Assembly (NCBI RefSeq): GCF_965118635.1
Contig: NZ_CBCPHV010000002.1
Location: 310,001-374,000 of the forward strand
Direction: 5' to 3'
DNA: 64,000 bases
Source of the DNA: Empedobacter brevis_A
GTDB taxonomy: Bacteria > Bacteroidota > Bacteroidia > Flavobacteriales > Weeksellaceae
Part shown: positions 1 to 9,012 of the stretch, piece by piece
Numbering within the stretch: position 1 is the stretch's first letter
How the letters are laid out: each line of letters begins with the position of its first letter
The notes under the pieces: generated by a model
Told to the model about the DNA's origin: nothing
The model's database searches: none
What the model saw: only the letters and a program-made list of their open reading frames with translations
Translations under genes and position numbers: made by a program

Positions 1-441
1 TTAACAGGGAATTTCCAACAAATACCTGTGAATGCGCCAAAAAATAATGTAAAAACATATAATCAAGATGGTTATATGTCTATTCGTGAACAAAAAGGAG
101 ATGTTAATTATCAACCTTCAACAAATGTTCCTGAAGTTGTAGATAATGCAAAATACAAATATTCGAAATCGGTTTTTGCTCCTCAAACTGCTACTACACA
201 GCATGTAATTGATAAAGAAAACAACTTTGCACAAGCTGGTGATTTGTATCAATCATTCTCTAAGAAAGAGCAAGATAATTTAATTAAAAATTTATCTGGA
301 GCTTTAAATTCGGTTAAAAATAAAGTAATTGTTCAAAAAATGATTGCACATTTTTACCAAGCAAATAATGAATATGGAAGACGTTTAATGAAGGCTACAA
401 ATACTTCTATGAACGACGTAAAACAATTTTTACCAAAATAA
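1..441 (+). CDS. katA: Catalase, C-terminal part (runs in from left edge)
   Basis: The reading frame is open from base 1, so the N-terminus lies outside the window. About 146 residues remain. They match the tail of monofunctional haem catalases (2 H2O2 to O2 and water): an N-x-x-x-x-Y-N-x-D-G stretch near the visible start, then the small helical C-terminal segment with a YQSFSKKEQDNLIKNL-like motif that packs near the NADPH pocket in small-subunit catalases. The haem ligand Tyr and catalytic His are not visible. The ATG at 28 is internal, not a start. An ankyrin protein follows 68 bp downstream, an arrangement known from other catalase loci (katA-ankB type). Confidence 0.9.
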   Translation, partial: LTGNFQQIPVNAPKNNVKTYNQDGYMSIREQKGDVNYQPSTNVPEVVDNAKYKYSKSVFAPQTATTQHVIDKENNFAQAGDLYQSFSKKEQDNLIKNLSGALNSVKNKVIVQKMIAHFYQANNEYGRRLMKATNTSMNDVKQFLPK

Positions 442-509
442 TTCTTATTGGATTGGAGTCGATTGAGTTCGGCTCCATGACTTTCATCTAACATTAAATC
501 ATATTTATT

Positions 510-1028
510 ATGAAAAAATATATTTTTTTAAGTTTATTTCTATTGAGTTTTTCTTCAATTTTTGCACAAGATTTGTTTAGCGCAGCAAGAGAAAATAATG
601 TGAAGCAAATAGAAGAATTACTATCAAAAGGAAGCAATATAAATGAAGCGAATGAACGCGGATTTACACCTTTAATTTTAGCTGTTTATAACAATAGTTC
701 AGATGCTGCGAAATTATTATTATCGAAAGGAGCAAATCCTAATGCTCAAGATTTATCAGGAAACAATGCATTAATGGGAGCTACTTTTAGAGGATATCCA
801 GAAATGACAAATTTATTAATTGCAAATAAAGCAGATGTTAATCAAGTGAATTTTAATGGCGCTTCTTCTTTGATTTTTGCTGTAACATTTGGTCAAAATG
901 AAATTGCTGAAAAATTGATTGAATCTGGCGCTGACTTAAACATTAAAGATAATACAGGTAAAACAGCTTTAGATCATGCTGTTTTACAAGAAAATAAAGT
1001 AATGATAGAATACTTATCTCATAAGTAA
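510..1028 (+). CDS. Exported ankyrin-repeat protein (AnkB-like)
   Basis: 172 residues. An N-terminal signal peptide (about 1-19, ending in FAQ) precedes about four to five ankyrin repeats with the usual G-x-TPL-x-x-A and A-x-x-LL-x-x-GA-x-x-N patterns (residues 25-170). The protein is therefore probably periplasmic. Ankyrin proteins encoded next to catalase have been linked in Pseudomonas (AnkB) to full catalase activity. The adjacency and same orientation suggest a comparable helper role here, which is inference. Start ATG has an A-rich upstream region; a terminator follows. Confidence 0.85.
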   Translation: MKKYIFLSLFLLSFSSIFAQDLFSAARENNVKQIEELLSKGSNINEANERGFTPLILAVYNNSSDAAKLLLSKGANPNAQDLSGNNALMGATFRGYPEMTNLLIANKADVNQVNFNGASSLIFAVTFGQNEIAEKLIESGADLNIKDNTGKTALDHAVLQENKVMIEYLSHK

Positions 1029-1053
1029 TTTTTTATATTTTTTAGTTAAAATT

Positions 1054-1088
1054 AAAAAGCCATTCAGATATTTTCTAAATGGCTTTTT
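1054..1088. terminator. Bidirectional intrinsic terminator between ankyrin gene and mntH
   Basis: The arms AAAAAGCCATT (1054-1064) and AATGGCTTTTT (1078-1088) form an A-stem-T hairpin between convergent genes, so it can stop transcription from both sides. Confidence 0.8.
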
Positions 1089-1091
1089 ATA

Positions 1092-2963
1092 TTATTTCGC
1101 GATAAAAACTGGAATATTGACACGATGTCTTAGTTTATTTACGGTTTCTCCAAAAATAAAATCCATAAAACCTTTGTGTCCATGTGAACCAACAATTAAT
1201 AAATCTGCTTTGTTTCTTTTGCAAATTTCCGCAATAGAAGTGATTCTATTATTATAACCTAATTCGATTTTTGTTTCATTGAACAAAGGACGAATAATTT
1301 CTGCATATTGCTCTAAACGTTTTAAATCAGATTGCGCTTCTTCGTCATTAGAATGTTCTCCAGTATATTTTGCAGAAGCACTTTCAACAACATGAACCAA
1401 AATAATCATAGATTCTTTGGTTGCCAATTGTGTTGCATAATTAATAACTTTTCTATCTGTTTTTGAAAAATCTAGTGCTACAACAATTTTTTTGAAGTGT
1501 TGATTTGAGATTTCTTCCAACGAAAATTTTTCAAATGGTTCGTGAATTTCTTTTGGATTTTCATCTTTTTTCTTCATCATAATTGGAATTAAAAATGTCA
1601 ACATCAACAACACTAAAAGTCCAATTTCTAAACCAACAAGAAAAATATTTAACGAATAAGAATGGCTATCATCCATCCATTTATTAAATTCTTGATAAAC
1701 CAATTGTGCGTTCAAAAAAGAAATAATAAATGCAATTGCCCAAGCAAAAATTTTGGTTGTTGTATTGATTGCAAAATTTCCCATTTTTGCTTTATCGCTC
1801 ACAAAATGAATCAATGGAATAACTGCAAAAGCCAATTGCATACTCAAAATAACTTGACTAAAAATTAATAAAGAACCAACTTCTTTTTCTCCAAAAATAA
1901 GGATCACAACAACCGCTGGAACAACCGCTAATAATCGTGTTAAAATTCTTCTCAAAACAGGATTAATACGCAAATGTAGATATCCTTCCATTACAATTTG
2001 ACCTGCTAAAGTTCCTGTTACAGTAGAACTTTGTCCTGCTAAAATCAAGGCAACAGCAAATAATTTTGGAGCTAAATCTGTTCCTAAAGTTGTTCCCAAT
2101 AATCGATAAGCATCTTCCAGCTCAGCAACATCATGATAACCATTTTTATGAAAAACGGAAGAAGCTAAAATTAAGATTGCAGCATTTACAAAGAAAGCTA
2201 AATTAAGCGCGATTGCACTGTCCCAAAAATTATATTTGAGCGCTTTTTTTATTGAAAAATTATCTCGTTTTATCTGCCGTGTCTGAACGAGAGCCGAATG
2301 TAAATAAAGATTATGCGGCATTACAGTTGCTCCAATAATACCGATACTAATATATAAAGCTGTACTATTTGGAATAGATGGAATAAAACCTTTTGCTACT
2401 TCACCAAAATCTGGTTTTGCAAGAAACATTTCTGTTAAAAAACATAAACCAATCATTGTAATTAGTCCAACAATGAAGAGTTCCATTTTACGCATTCCCA
2501 ATTTTTGAAGATAGAGTAAAAGAAAAGTATCTAAGAAACTGATTAAAACACCGTAAATTAAATCAATACCAAAAAGTAAATTTAGACCAATTGCCATTCC
2601 TAAAATCTCAGCTAAATCGCAAGCTGCAATAGCAATTTCAGCCAAAATGTATAAAACAAAGTTCATACCTTTTGGATAAGTTTCTCGGTTACATTGTGCC
2701 AAATCTTTTCGACGTACTATTCCTAAACGTGTACATAGACTTTGCAACAGTAAAGCCATAATGTTACTCATTAATAATACCCAAATTAAAGTATATCCGA
2801 ATTGGCTTCCACCAGCCAAATCCGTAGCCCAGTTTCCTGGATCCATGTAACCAACACTTATTAAGTAAGCAGGTCCAAAAAAACTTAAGATTTTTCTAAA
2901 TTTTCCTTTTTTTATTTGAACACTTTCGTGTACATCTTCTAACGATTTTGATTGATTTGGCAT
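1092..2963 (-). CDS. mntH: NRAMP-type divalent metal (Mn2+/Fe2+) transporter fused to a UspA domain
   Basis: 623 residues, against about 410-440 for a plain MntH. Residues about 25-465 are a polytopic NRAMP transporter: the TM1 metal-site motif DPGN (within GYMDPGNWATDLAGG) and the TM6 MPHN motif with the methionine typical of transition-metal selectivity. After a cytoplasmic linker, residues about 487-623 form a universal stress protein domain (KKIVVALDFSKTDRK at its start and VGSHGHKGFMDFIFGE near its end). The nucleotide motif is close to G-2x-G-9x-G-S/T but ends in G-E. It presumably imports Mn2+ by proton symport, with the Usp domain sensing nucleotide; that second role is inferred. Its neighbour is catalase, consistent with oxidative-stress physiology. 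Confidence 0.9.
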   Translation of the reverse strand: MPNQSKSLEDVHESVQIKKGKFRKILSFFGPAYLISVGYMDPGNWATDLAGGSQFGYTLIWVLLMSNIMALLLQSLCTRLGIVRRKDLAQCNRETYPKGMNFVLYILAEIAIAACDLAEILGMAIGLNLLFGIDLIYGVLISFLDTFLLLYLQKLGMRKMELFIVGLITMIGLCFLTEMFLAKPDFGEVAKGFIPSIPNSTALYISIGIIGATVMPHNLYLHSALVQTRQIKRDNFSIKKALKYNFWDSAIALNLAFFVNAAILILASSVFHKNGYHDVAELEDAYRLLGTTLGTDLAPKLFAVALILAGQSSTVTGTLAGQIVMEGYLHLRINPVLRRILTRLLAVVPAVVVILIFGEKEVGSLLIFSQVILSMQLAFAVIPLIHFVSDKAKMGNFAINTTTKIFAWAIAFIISFLNAQLVYQEFNKWMDDSHSYSLNIFLVGLEIGLLVLLMLTFLIPIMMKKKDENPKEIHEPFEKFSLEEISNQHFKKIVVALDFSKTDRKVINYATQLATKESMIILVHVVESASAKYTGEHSNDEEAQSDLKRLEQYAEIIRPLFNETKIELGYNNRITSIAEICKRNKADLLIVGSHGHKGFMDFIFGETVNKLRHRVNIPVFIAK

Positions 2964-2981
2964 TGAATGATATTTCTAATT

Positions 2982-2989
2982 CAAATTTA
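2982..2989 (-). promoter_or_regulatory. Candidate -7 element for mntH
   Basis: Reads TAAATTTG on the minus strand, matching the Bacteroidota -7 consensus TAnnTTTG, 18 bp before the mntH ATG. No clear TTG -33 box was found. Confidence 0.4.
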
Positions 2990-3346
2990 TGTAAAAATTG
3001 AAGAAAAAATAGTAATTTATGGATAACTGTTTTTGAAGTAATAAATGAGAAAATTTATTATATTAAACCTATTAATTCTTATTGCTTTACTCGATTTAAA
3101 TAATCTAGATTATTCTTTTGATTTAAGAATATTTATCTTTTTATAAATTAAGACGATAGATTTATATTTCAAAAATTAATTGCGTTTCATTAGATAGAAA
3201 GCAAGAAAACAATAAAAATATAGAGTAAAATCGAATAAATATTATAGGCTTTAAAAAATAAAATATTGTATATTTAATCCTTCGAAGAAAGCAGATGAAT
3301 AAAGAGAATGTTAGCTTTTTTCCAAATCAACAAAAACATAAGAAAG
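2990..3346. other. Intergenic region between divergent mntH and rsh
   Basis: About 350 bp of very AT-rich DNA. A weak -7-like TATATTTA lies at 3269-3276 upstream of rsh. A 33-codon hydrophobic ORF (3045-3146) is visible but is made of Ile/Leu/Phe/Asn codons expected by chance. I see no other structure. Confidence 0.5.
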
Positions 3347-5581
3347 ATGGATACGCCTCATGTTATTACAGACGAACAATTAGAGAAAGAGAACATTGAG
3401 ATAACGAGACGTTATAAAGAGATGCTTCAAAATACATATGTAACTTTATCAGATGAAGACAAAAAGCTAATTCGTAAAGCTTTTGACTTGGCTGTTGATG
3501 CTCATAAAGATCAACGAAGAAAAACTGGTGAGCCATATATTTATCATCCTATAGCTGTTGCTAAAATTGTAGCAGACGAAATTGGGCTTGGTGCGACATC
3601 TATTGCAGCTGCTTTGATGCATGATGTTGTGGAAGACACAGATTACACGCTAGAAGATATTGAAAAACTATTTGGTAAAAAGATTGCAAAAATCATTGAT
3701 GGATTAACAAAAATATCGGTATTAAATAAACAAGATGTTTCGATACAATCAGAGAATTACAAAAAATTATTACTGACTTTATCAGAAGATGTTCGTGTAA
3801 TTCTGATCAAAATTGCAGATCGTCTTCACAATATGCGTACGCTAGAAAGTATGCGCGAGGATAAACAATTGAAAATAGCTTCTGAAACCATTTTTATTTA
3901 TGCACCTTTAGCTCATAGAATGGGATTGTATAATATCAAATCAGAATTAGAAGATTTGAGTTTAAAATATACTAAACCAGATGCTTATTATAATATTGAA
4001 CATAAACTAACTGAAACAGAAGCAGAGAGAAAAAAATATATCGACGATTTCTGTAAAACAATCTCAGAAAAACTTGAAGCAGAAGGTTTAGAATTTGAAA
4101 TAAAAGGACGATCAAAATCAATCAATTCAATTTATCGAAAAACCGTTAATCAATCAATTCCTTTTGAGGAAGTATTTGATTTGTTTGCAATTCGCATAAT
4201 TTATCGTTCAGATAGAAAAAATGAAAAATTCTTGGCATGGAAAATTTATTCTTTAGTAACGGATTTATTCATTCCAAATCCAAAACGTATGCGCGATTGG
4301 ATTTCTCAACCAAAAACAACTGGTTACGAATCTCTTCACGTAACTGTTATGGGACCACAAGCACGCTGGGTTGAAATACAGATTCGTTCAGAGAGAATGG
4401 ACGAAGTTGCAGAAATGGGTATAGCTGCACATTATAAGTATAAAGAAAATGTATCTGACGACGAAACAAAAGTTGATGAATGGATTCATCAAGTTCGTGA
4501 AATGTTAGAACAAGAAGATACAAAAGATGCAATTGAATTTATGGACAATTTCAAATTCAATTTGTATTCAAAAGAAATTTATGTTTTCACACCAAAAGGA
4601 GATTTGCATTCATTACCAAAGGGAGCTAGTTCATTAGATTTTGCTTATTCTATTCACAGTAATGTTGGTGATCATTGTTTAGGTGCAAAAGTGAACGGGA
4701 AATTATATCCGCTTTCGCATCAATTACAAAGTGGAGATCAAGTAGAAATTATTACTTCTACGCAACAAAAACCAAAATTAGAATGGTTAGAATATGTTGT
4801 AACGAGTAAAGCAAGAAGTAAAATTAAAGCTTCTTTAAATTCAGATAAACGTAAAGTTGCAGAAGAAGGAAAAGAAATAATTCAGCGAAAATTAAGACAC
4901 TTAAAGGTAGATTTTAGTGAGAATACGATTAATCAATTACAGCAATACTTTAAGTTAAGTTCTAGTCAAGATGTTTTTTATAATGTTGCGATGGGAATTA
5001 TTGACAACAATGATTTACGCAAATTTGCTGAACGAAATACTGGATTTACAGGATTGATTAATCGTTTCAGAAAATCAACATTTAATACCACAAAAAAAGA
5101 TGAAGCTCCTGTAGATAAAACAAAATTAGATAGCCTTGTTTTTGGGAACGATGAAGAACGTTTGGATTATGAATTAGCAAGTTGTTGTAATCCGATTCCT
5201 GGAGATAAAGTATATGGTTTTATTACAGTTTCAAAAGGAATAAAAGTACATAAAGTAGATTGTCCTAACTCAGTTTCTTTACAAGCAAATTATGCATACA
5301 GAATTATAAAAGCTAAATGGATTGACTCTTCTCAACAAGAATTCAAAGCATTGATAGAATTGCAAGGATTGGATCGTGCTGGAATGGTAAGCGATATTAC
5401 TTTAGTCATTTCGAAAAACAATTCGTTGAACATGCATAGTATTAATTTATCTGAAGATGCAGGTATATTTGATGGAAAAATTACAGTTTCTGTTAAGAAT
5501 AAAACCGAATTAGAAAAAATTATGACAGAATTAAAAAATATAGAAGGAATTCAATCTGTAAAACGAACATATAAAAATTAG
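3347..5581 (+). CDS. rsh: Bifunctional (p)ppGpp synthetase/hydrolase (RelA/SpoT homologue)
   Basis: 744 residues from the ATG at 3347. An in-frame ATG at 3308 would add 13 residues, but 3347 has a better purine-rich upstream stretch and the family's usual N-terminus. Domain order: HD hydrolase (about 50-200, with YHPIAVAKI and AALMHDVVEDT), synthetase (about 240-350, with IKGRSKSINSIYRK and TGYESLHVTV), TGS (about 405-465), a CCNPIPGD zinc-finger-like region (about 615), and a C-terminal ACT domain. Both active sites look intact, so the cell probably has one enzyme that makes and degrades the alarmone during the stringent response. Confidence 0.93.
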   Translation: MDTPHVITDEQLEKENIEITRRYKEMLQNTYVTLSDEDKKLIRKAFDLAVDAHKDQRRKTGEPYIYHPIAVAKIVADEIGLGATSIAAALMHDVVEDTDYTLEDIEKLFGKKIAKIIDGLTKISVLNKQDVSIQSENYKKLLLTLSEDVRVILIKIADRLHNMRTLESMREDKQLKIASETIFIYAPLAHRMGLYNIKSELEDLSLKYTKPDAYYNIEHKLTETEAERKKYIDDFCKTISEKLEAEGLEFEIKGRSKSINSIYRKTVNQSIPFEEVFDLFAIRIIYRSDRKNEKFLAWKIYSLVTDLFIPNPKRMRDWISQPKTTGYESLHVTVMGPQARWVEIQIRSERMDEVAEMGIAAHYKYKENVSDDETKVDEWIHQVREMLEQEDTKDAIEFMDNFKFNLYSKEIYVFTPKGDLHSLPKGASSLDFAYSIHSNVGDHCLGAKVNGKLYPLSHQLQSGDQVEIITSTQQKPKLEWLEYVVTSKARSKIKASLNSDKRKVAEEGKEIIQRKLRHLKVDFSENTINQLQQYFKLSSSQDVFYNVAMGIIDNNDLRKFAERNTGFTGLINRFRKSTFNTTKKDEAPVDKTKLDSLVFGNDEERLDYELASCCNPIPGDKVYGFITVSKGIKVHKVDCPNSVSLQANYAYRIIKAKWIDSSQQEFKALIELQGLDRAGMVSDITLVISKNNSLNMHSINLSEDAGIFDGKITVSVKNKTELEKIMTELKNIEGIQSVKRTYKN

Positions 5582-5600
5582 TTTATATAAAATTATTTAC

Positions 5601-5608
5601 TAACTTTA
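5601..5608 (+). promoter_or_regulatory. Weak candidate -7 element upstream of the 5625 gene
   Basis: TAACTTTA differs from TAnnTTTG only in the last base and lies 16 bp before the ATG. Confidence 0.3.
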
Positions 5609-5624
5609 TGTAAATTAACTATGT

Positions 5625-5894
5625 ATGAAAAAATTATTATTAGCCTTTGCATTTCTTCCAATGTTGAGCTTTGCACAAGATGTAAATGACTCACCAAGAA
5701 AAGGAATTTTTGATAGTTCAATAATTAAAGAACCAAATGATCCAGCTGTTTTTGTAGATGGAGAAAGAGTTGATATAAATGTTTTATCTAAAATGAATTC
5801 AGATGATATTAAATATATTACTGTAAGCAAAACCGATAAGAAATATCCAAATGGTAAAATTGAAGTTTTTTTGAAAAAAGAAAAGGAATTATAA
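5625..5894 (+). CDS. Small exported protein resembling an isolated TonB plug-like segment
   Basis: 89 residues. A signal peptide (1-17, ending SFAQ) precedes a short domain with P-A-V-F-V-D-G-x-x-V-D, then M-N-x-D-D-I-K-Y-I-T-V, then Y-P-N-G-K-I-E-V-F-L-K. That order (VDG, x-x-DI-x-x-I-x-V, Y-x-x-G-x-I-x-I) mirrors the core of TonB-dependent receptor plug domains, here without any barrel. Function is unknown. It has its own weak promoter and a strong terminator, so it is probably monocistronic. Confidence 0.6.
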   Translation: MKKLLLAFAFLPMLSFAQDVNDSPRKGIFDSSIIKEPNDPAVFVDGERVDINVLSKMNSDDIKYITVSKTDKKYPNGKIEVFLKKEKEL

Positions 5895-5898
5895 ATAG

Positions 5899-5930
5899 AA
5901 AAAGTCCAACTTTTGTGTTGGACTTTTTTT
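5899..5930 (+). terminator. Intrinsic terminator after the 5625 gene
   Basis: AAAAAGTCCAAC (5899-5910) pairs with GTTGGACTTTTT (5917-5928), followed by further T. Confidence 0.85.
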
Positions 5931-6045
5931 ATTCGCTGATGTTACTAACAAAGGCACAAAGTTACACAAATCTTTTTGATAATATCGCTTCATTTCTCTT
6001 GAATAATCTTGTTAATTTTACATCCCGAAAACAAACAAACTCACG

Positions 6046-7023
6046 ATGAACAAACAAAATTATAATCCAATCGAAGAAGTACTTGAAAGAATCAAAGAAA
6101 AAGGAGGTTGGGTTAACACGCATTCACACTTAGACAGAGCTTATTCATTGACTTCGGACACTTTCTCATTATCTAATTCTTATCTTAAAGAAAAATGGCA
6201 TTTAGTTGATGATATGAAACGTAATTCATCAGTTGATGATATTTATTTTCGTATGGAAAAAGCGATTAACTTTATGTTAGAGCAAGGTTGTCAAGCAATT
6301 GGCTCTTTTATTGATGCAGACGAAGTAATTGAAGATCGTAGTATTCAAGCAGCACAACGCTTGAAAGATAATTATGGAAAAGATATCGAAATGCGTTTTG
6401 CAAACCAAGTATTGAAAGGTGTTATCGATCCTAAAGCACGCGAATGGTTTGATATGTCTTCAGATTTTGTTGATATCATCGGAGGATTACCTGCAAAAGA
6501 TTTTGGAAGAGAAGATGAGCATTTAGATATTTTATTATCTACAGCAAAAGCTAAAAATAAGTTGGTTCATGTTCACGTTGATCAGTTTAATACAGACGAA
6601 GAAAAAGAAACAGAACAATTAGCTCTAAAAACAATTGAACACGGAATGCAAGGAAAAGTTTCTGCAGTTCATTCAATTTCAGTAGCAGCTCATCCTAGAA
6701 AATATCGTTACGAATTATACGATTTGATTAACAAAGCGGATATGCACATTGTTTCTTGTCCAACTGCTTGGATTGATCATAATAGAACAGAACGCTTAGC
6801 GCCTTCACATAATTCTGTAACACCAGTTGATGAAATGATTCCAAGAGGAATTAATGTAGCTTTCGGAACAGATAATATTAATGATATTTATAAACCTTTT
6901 TCCGATGGTCATTTATTAACAGAACTGCGAGTAATGCTAGAATCTTGTCACTTCTATGATGTGGAACATCTTTCGAATATTGCAACAGTTAATGGCTTAA
7001 AAGCTTTAGGAATTCAAAAATAA
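6046..7023 (+). CDS. Amidohydrolase-superfamily enzyme (cytosine deaminase-like)
   Basis: 325 residues, cytoplasmic. Metal-binding motif H-x-H at H26/H28 (NTHSHLDRA), a second pair in HVHVDQFN (about 182-189), a histidine in AVHSIS (about 206) and the conserved Asp in FGTDNIND (about 276). These fit a metal-dependent TIM-barrel deaminase/hydrolase close to the cytosine deaminase group. The substrate cannot be read from sequence. It precedes two guanidino-modifying enzymes in the same orientation, though an intrinsic terminator separates it from them. A role in purine/pyrimidine or guanidino-nitrogen salvage is inference. Confidence 0.8.
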   Translation: MNKQNYNPIEEVLERIKEKGGWVNTHSHLDRAYSLTSDTFSLSNSYLKEKWHLVDDMKRNSSVDDIYFRMEKAINFMLEQGCQAIGSFIDADEVIEDRSIQAAQRLKDNYGKDIEMRFANQVLKGVIDPKAREWFDMSSDFVDIIGGLPAKDFGREDEHLDILLSTAKAKNKLVHVHVDQFNTDEEKETEQLALKTIEHGMQGKVSAVHSISVAAHPRKYRYELYDLINKADMHIVSCPTAWIDHNRTERLAPSHNSVTPVDEMIPRGINVAFGTDNINDIYKPFSDGHLLTELRVMLESCHFYDVEHLSNIATVNGLKALGIQK

Positions 7024-7044
7024 AATGTATATTTATACAAAATT

Positions 7045-7071
7045 AAATCTCGCAATTGCGAGATTTTTTTT
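7045..7071 (+). terminator. Intrinsic terminator after the amidohydrolase gene
   Basis: A perfect inverted repeat (AAATCTCGCAA / TTGCGAGATTT, 7045-7066) is followed directly by a T-run. It lies 30 bp before the next gene, so it may allow partial read-through. Confidence 0.8.
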
Positions 7072-7100
7072 GGAACACAAAAATAAAAACTACAAAAATT

Positions 7101-8015
7101 ATGCAATTAAACGTACAGAATGAAACTGCTCAACTACAAACTGTAGTCTTAGGAAGGGCAGAATCTAATGGAGATAACCCTACAATAGAGCAAACTTTTG
7201 ATGCAAAATCTTATGAAACTGTAAAAAATAATGATTATCCAAAAGAGGAAGATTTAATTGTAGAAATGTCAGAATTCGAACAAATTCTGAAGAAATACAA
7301 TGTAGAAGTTTTACGTCCAACATTAATAGAAAATTGTAATCAAGTTTTTTCTCGTGATGTCGGTTTTGTAATTGAGGATGAGTTTTTTGTTTCAAATATT
7401 ATTCCTGATCGTTTCGAAGAATTACAAGCATATTGTGATATAAAAAATATGTTTAAAGGAAATAAAATCAATACTTTACCTGAAGAAATTTATGTAGAAG
7501 GTGGAGATGTTATCTTATATAATGATTATATTTTTGTTGGAACTTACAAACAATCAGATTTCAAAAATTACAAAACTGGGCGCACAAATGTAGAGTTCGT
7601 AAATTATATCAAAGAAAAATTTCCAAATAAAAAAGTATTAGATTTCGAATTGAAGAAGAATGATGAAAATCCTTACGAAGGAATTTTACATTTAGATTGT
7701 ACATTCAATCCAGTTGGAAACGACAAAGCTATTATTTATAAAGATGGATTTTTATTTGAACATGAATATCAGCAAATTGTCGATATTTTTGGTAAAGAAA
7801 ATTTGTTCGAAGTAACCAAAGAAGAAATGTATTGTATGAATCCAAATGTTTTTTCTATTTCTCCTGAAGTTGTCGTTTCAGAAAAGAATTTCACTCGTTT
7901 AAATGATCATTTAGAAAATGTTTGGAACATAAAAGTTGAAGCAATAAATTACAGAAATATATCTAAAATGGGAGGTTTATTAAGATGTTCAACAATGCCA
8001 TTAATCCGAAAATAA
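7101..8015 (+). CDS. DDAH / arginine deiminase-superfamily hydrolase
   Basis: 304 residues from the ATG at 7101. An upstream in-frame ATG at 7056 lies inside the terminator and was rejected. The guanidino-group-modifying (pentein) fold is shown by FSRDVGF, YVEGGDVI, the catalytic His (about H197 in HLDCTFNPVG) and the C-terminal nucleophile Cys (about C296 in GGLLRCSTMPL). Family members hydrolyse methylarginines, arginine or citrulline, or transfer amidino groups. Which reaction applies is not decidable here. It is 1 bp upstream of CtlX and surely co-transcribed with it. Confidence 0.82.
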   Translation: MQLNVQNETAQLQTVVLGRAESNGDNPTIEQTFDAKSYETVKNNDYPKEEDLIVEMSEFEQILKKYNVEVLRPTLIENCNQVFSRDVGFVIEDEFFVSNIIPDRFEELQAYCDIKNMFKGNKINTLPEEIYVEGGDVILYNDYIFVGTYKQSDFKNYKTGRTNVEFVNYIKEKFPNKKVLDFELKKNDENPYEGILHLDCTFNPVGNDKAIIYKDGFLFEHEYQQIVDIFGKENLFEVTKEEMYCMNPNVFSISPEVVVSEKNFTRLNDHLENVWNIKVEAINYRNISKMGGLLRCSTMPLIRK

Positions 8016-8016
8016 A

Positions 8017-8955
8017 ATGAAACAAAAACAATATACATCAACTATTTTGATGGTTGAACCTACAGCTTTTTATTACAATCCAGAAACAGCTGTTAACAAT
8101 TATTTTCAAACTGAAACAACTGATTCTCAAGAAGAAATTCAGAAAGAAGCGTTGTCAGAATTTCAAGGAATGGTTTCTGCTCTTCGCTCAAAAGGCGTGA
8201 ATGTAATTACCATAAAAGATACAGCTTCTCCGCATACACCAGATTCTATTTTCCCAAATAACTGGATTTCTTTTCATGATAACGGAAATGTTGTCTTGTA
8301 TCCAATGTTTGCGAAAAATAGAAGAGAAGAACGTAGAGAAGAAGATGTATTAAGTTTATTGGAAGAAAAAGGTTTTCATATTGATGATGTAATTGATTTT
8401 TCTTCTGCCGAAGAAGACAATATTTTTTTAGAAGGAACAGGAAGCATTATTCTTGATCGTGAAAATGAATTGGCTTATGCTTGTATTTCTCAACGAACAG
8501 ACGAAGATTTGTTGATTGAATTTTGTGAAGAATTAGAATATACACCAGTTATTTTTCATGCCAATCAAACTGTAAATAACGAGCGAAAACCTATTTATCA
8601 TACTAATGTTATGATGTGCATTGCAGATAAATACGCGATTATTTGTTTGGATTCGATTGATGATAAAAAAGAAAAGAAAGCCGTTTGTGAATATTTAATG
8701 GAAACAAACAAAGAAATCATCACAATAACAGAAGCTCAAATGCATCAATTTGCAGGAAATATGTTACAAGTTGGCGGTTTAGGACAATCTTATTTGGTGA
8801 TGTCGCAAACAGCTTATAATTCATTAACAGAAGAACAAATTTCTAAGATTGAAAATTATAATCCTATTTTACCAGTTAAAATTGATTTGATTGAAAAACT
8901 TGGTGGAGGAAGCGCTCGCTGTATGATGGCAGAAGTTTTCTTACCAAAAAAATAA
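8017..8955 (+). CDS. ctlX: Citrulline utilization hydrolase CtlX family protein
   Basis: 312 residues; a second pentein-fold enzyme of a different subfamily from its neighbour. Diagnostic features: DSIFPNNWISFH near residue 90, FLEGTGSIILDR (about 140), YHTNVMM with His about 195, and the terminal Cys about 302 in GGGSARCMMAEVFL. CtlX proteins are associated with citrulline breakdown to ornithine. Start ATG is 1 bp after the preceding stop codon, pointing to translational coupling. No ornithine aminotransferase gene is visible next to it, so the rest of the pathway must be elsewhere. Confidence 0.82.
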   Translation: MKQKQYTSTILMVEPTAFYYNPETAVNNYFQTETTDSQEEIQKEALSEFQGMVSALRSKGVNVITIKDTASPHTPDSIFPNNWISFHDNGNVVLYPMFAKNRREERREEDVLSLLEEKGFHIDDVIDFSSAEEDNIFLEGTGSIILDRENELAYACISQRTDEDLLIEFCEELEYTPVIFHANQTVNNERKPIYHTNVMMCIADKYAIICLDSIDDKKEKKAVCEYLMETNKEIITITEAQMHQFAGNMLQVGGLGQSYLVMSQTAYNSLTEEQISKIENYNPILPVKIDLIEKLGGGSARCMMAEVFLPKK

Positions 8956-8978
8956 AAATCGTTTAGATTAAAAAACAT

Positions 8979-9012
8979 AAAATCCGAGTTTTTACTCGGA
9001 TTTATTTTTTAT
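8979..9012. terminator. Bidirectional terminator between ctlX and the helical-repeat gene
   Basis: AAATCCGAGT / ACTCGGATTT (about 8980-9003) flanked by A and T runs. The stop codon of the convergent gene (8992) lies inside the hairpin loop. Confidence 0.8.

Noticed and set aside
3045..3146. 33-codon hydrophobic ORF between mntH and rsh
   Set aside because: Composed almost only of Ile, Leu, Phe, Asn and Asp codons that arise by chance in AT-rich DNA; no promoter or conserved context visible.
3308..3346. Earlier ATG start for the (p)ppGpp enzyme
   Set aside because: Adds 13 residues not typical of the family; the ATG at 3347 has better spacing to a purine-rich stretch.
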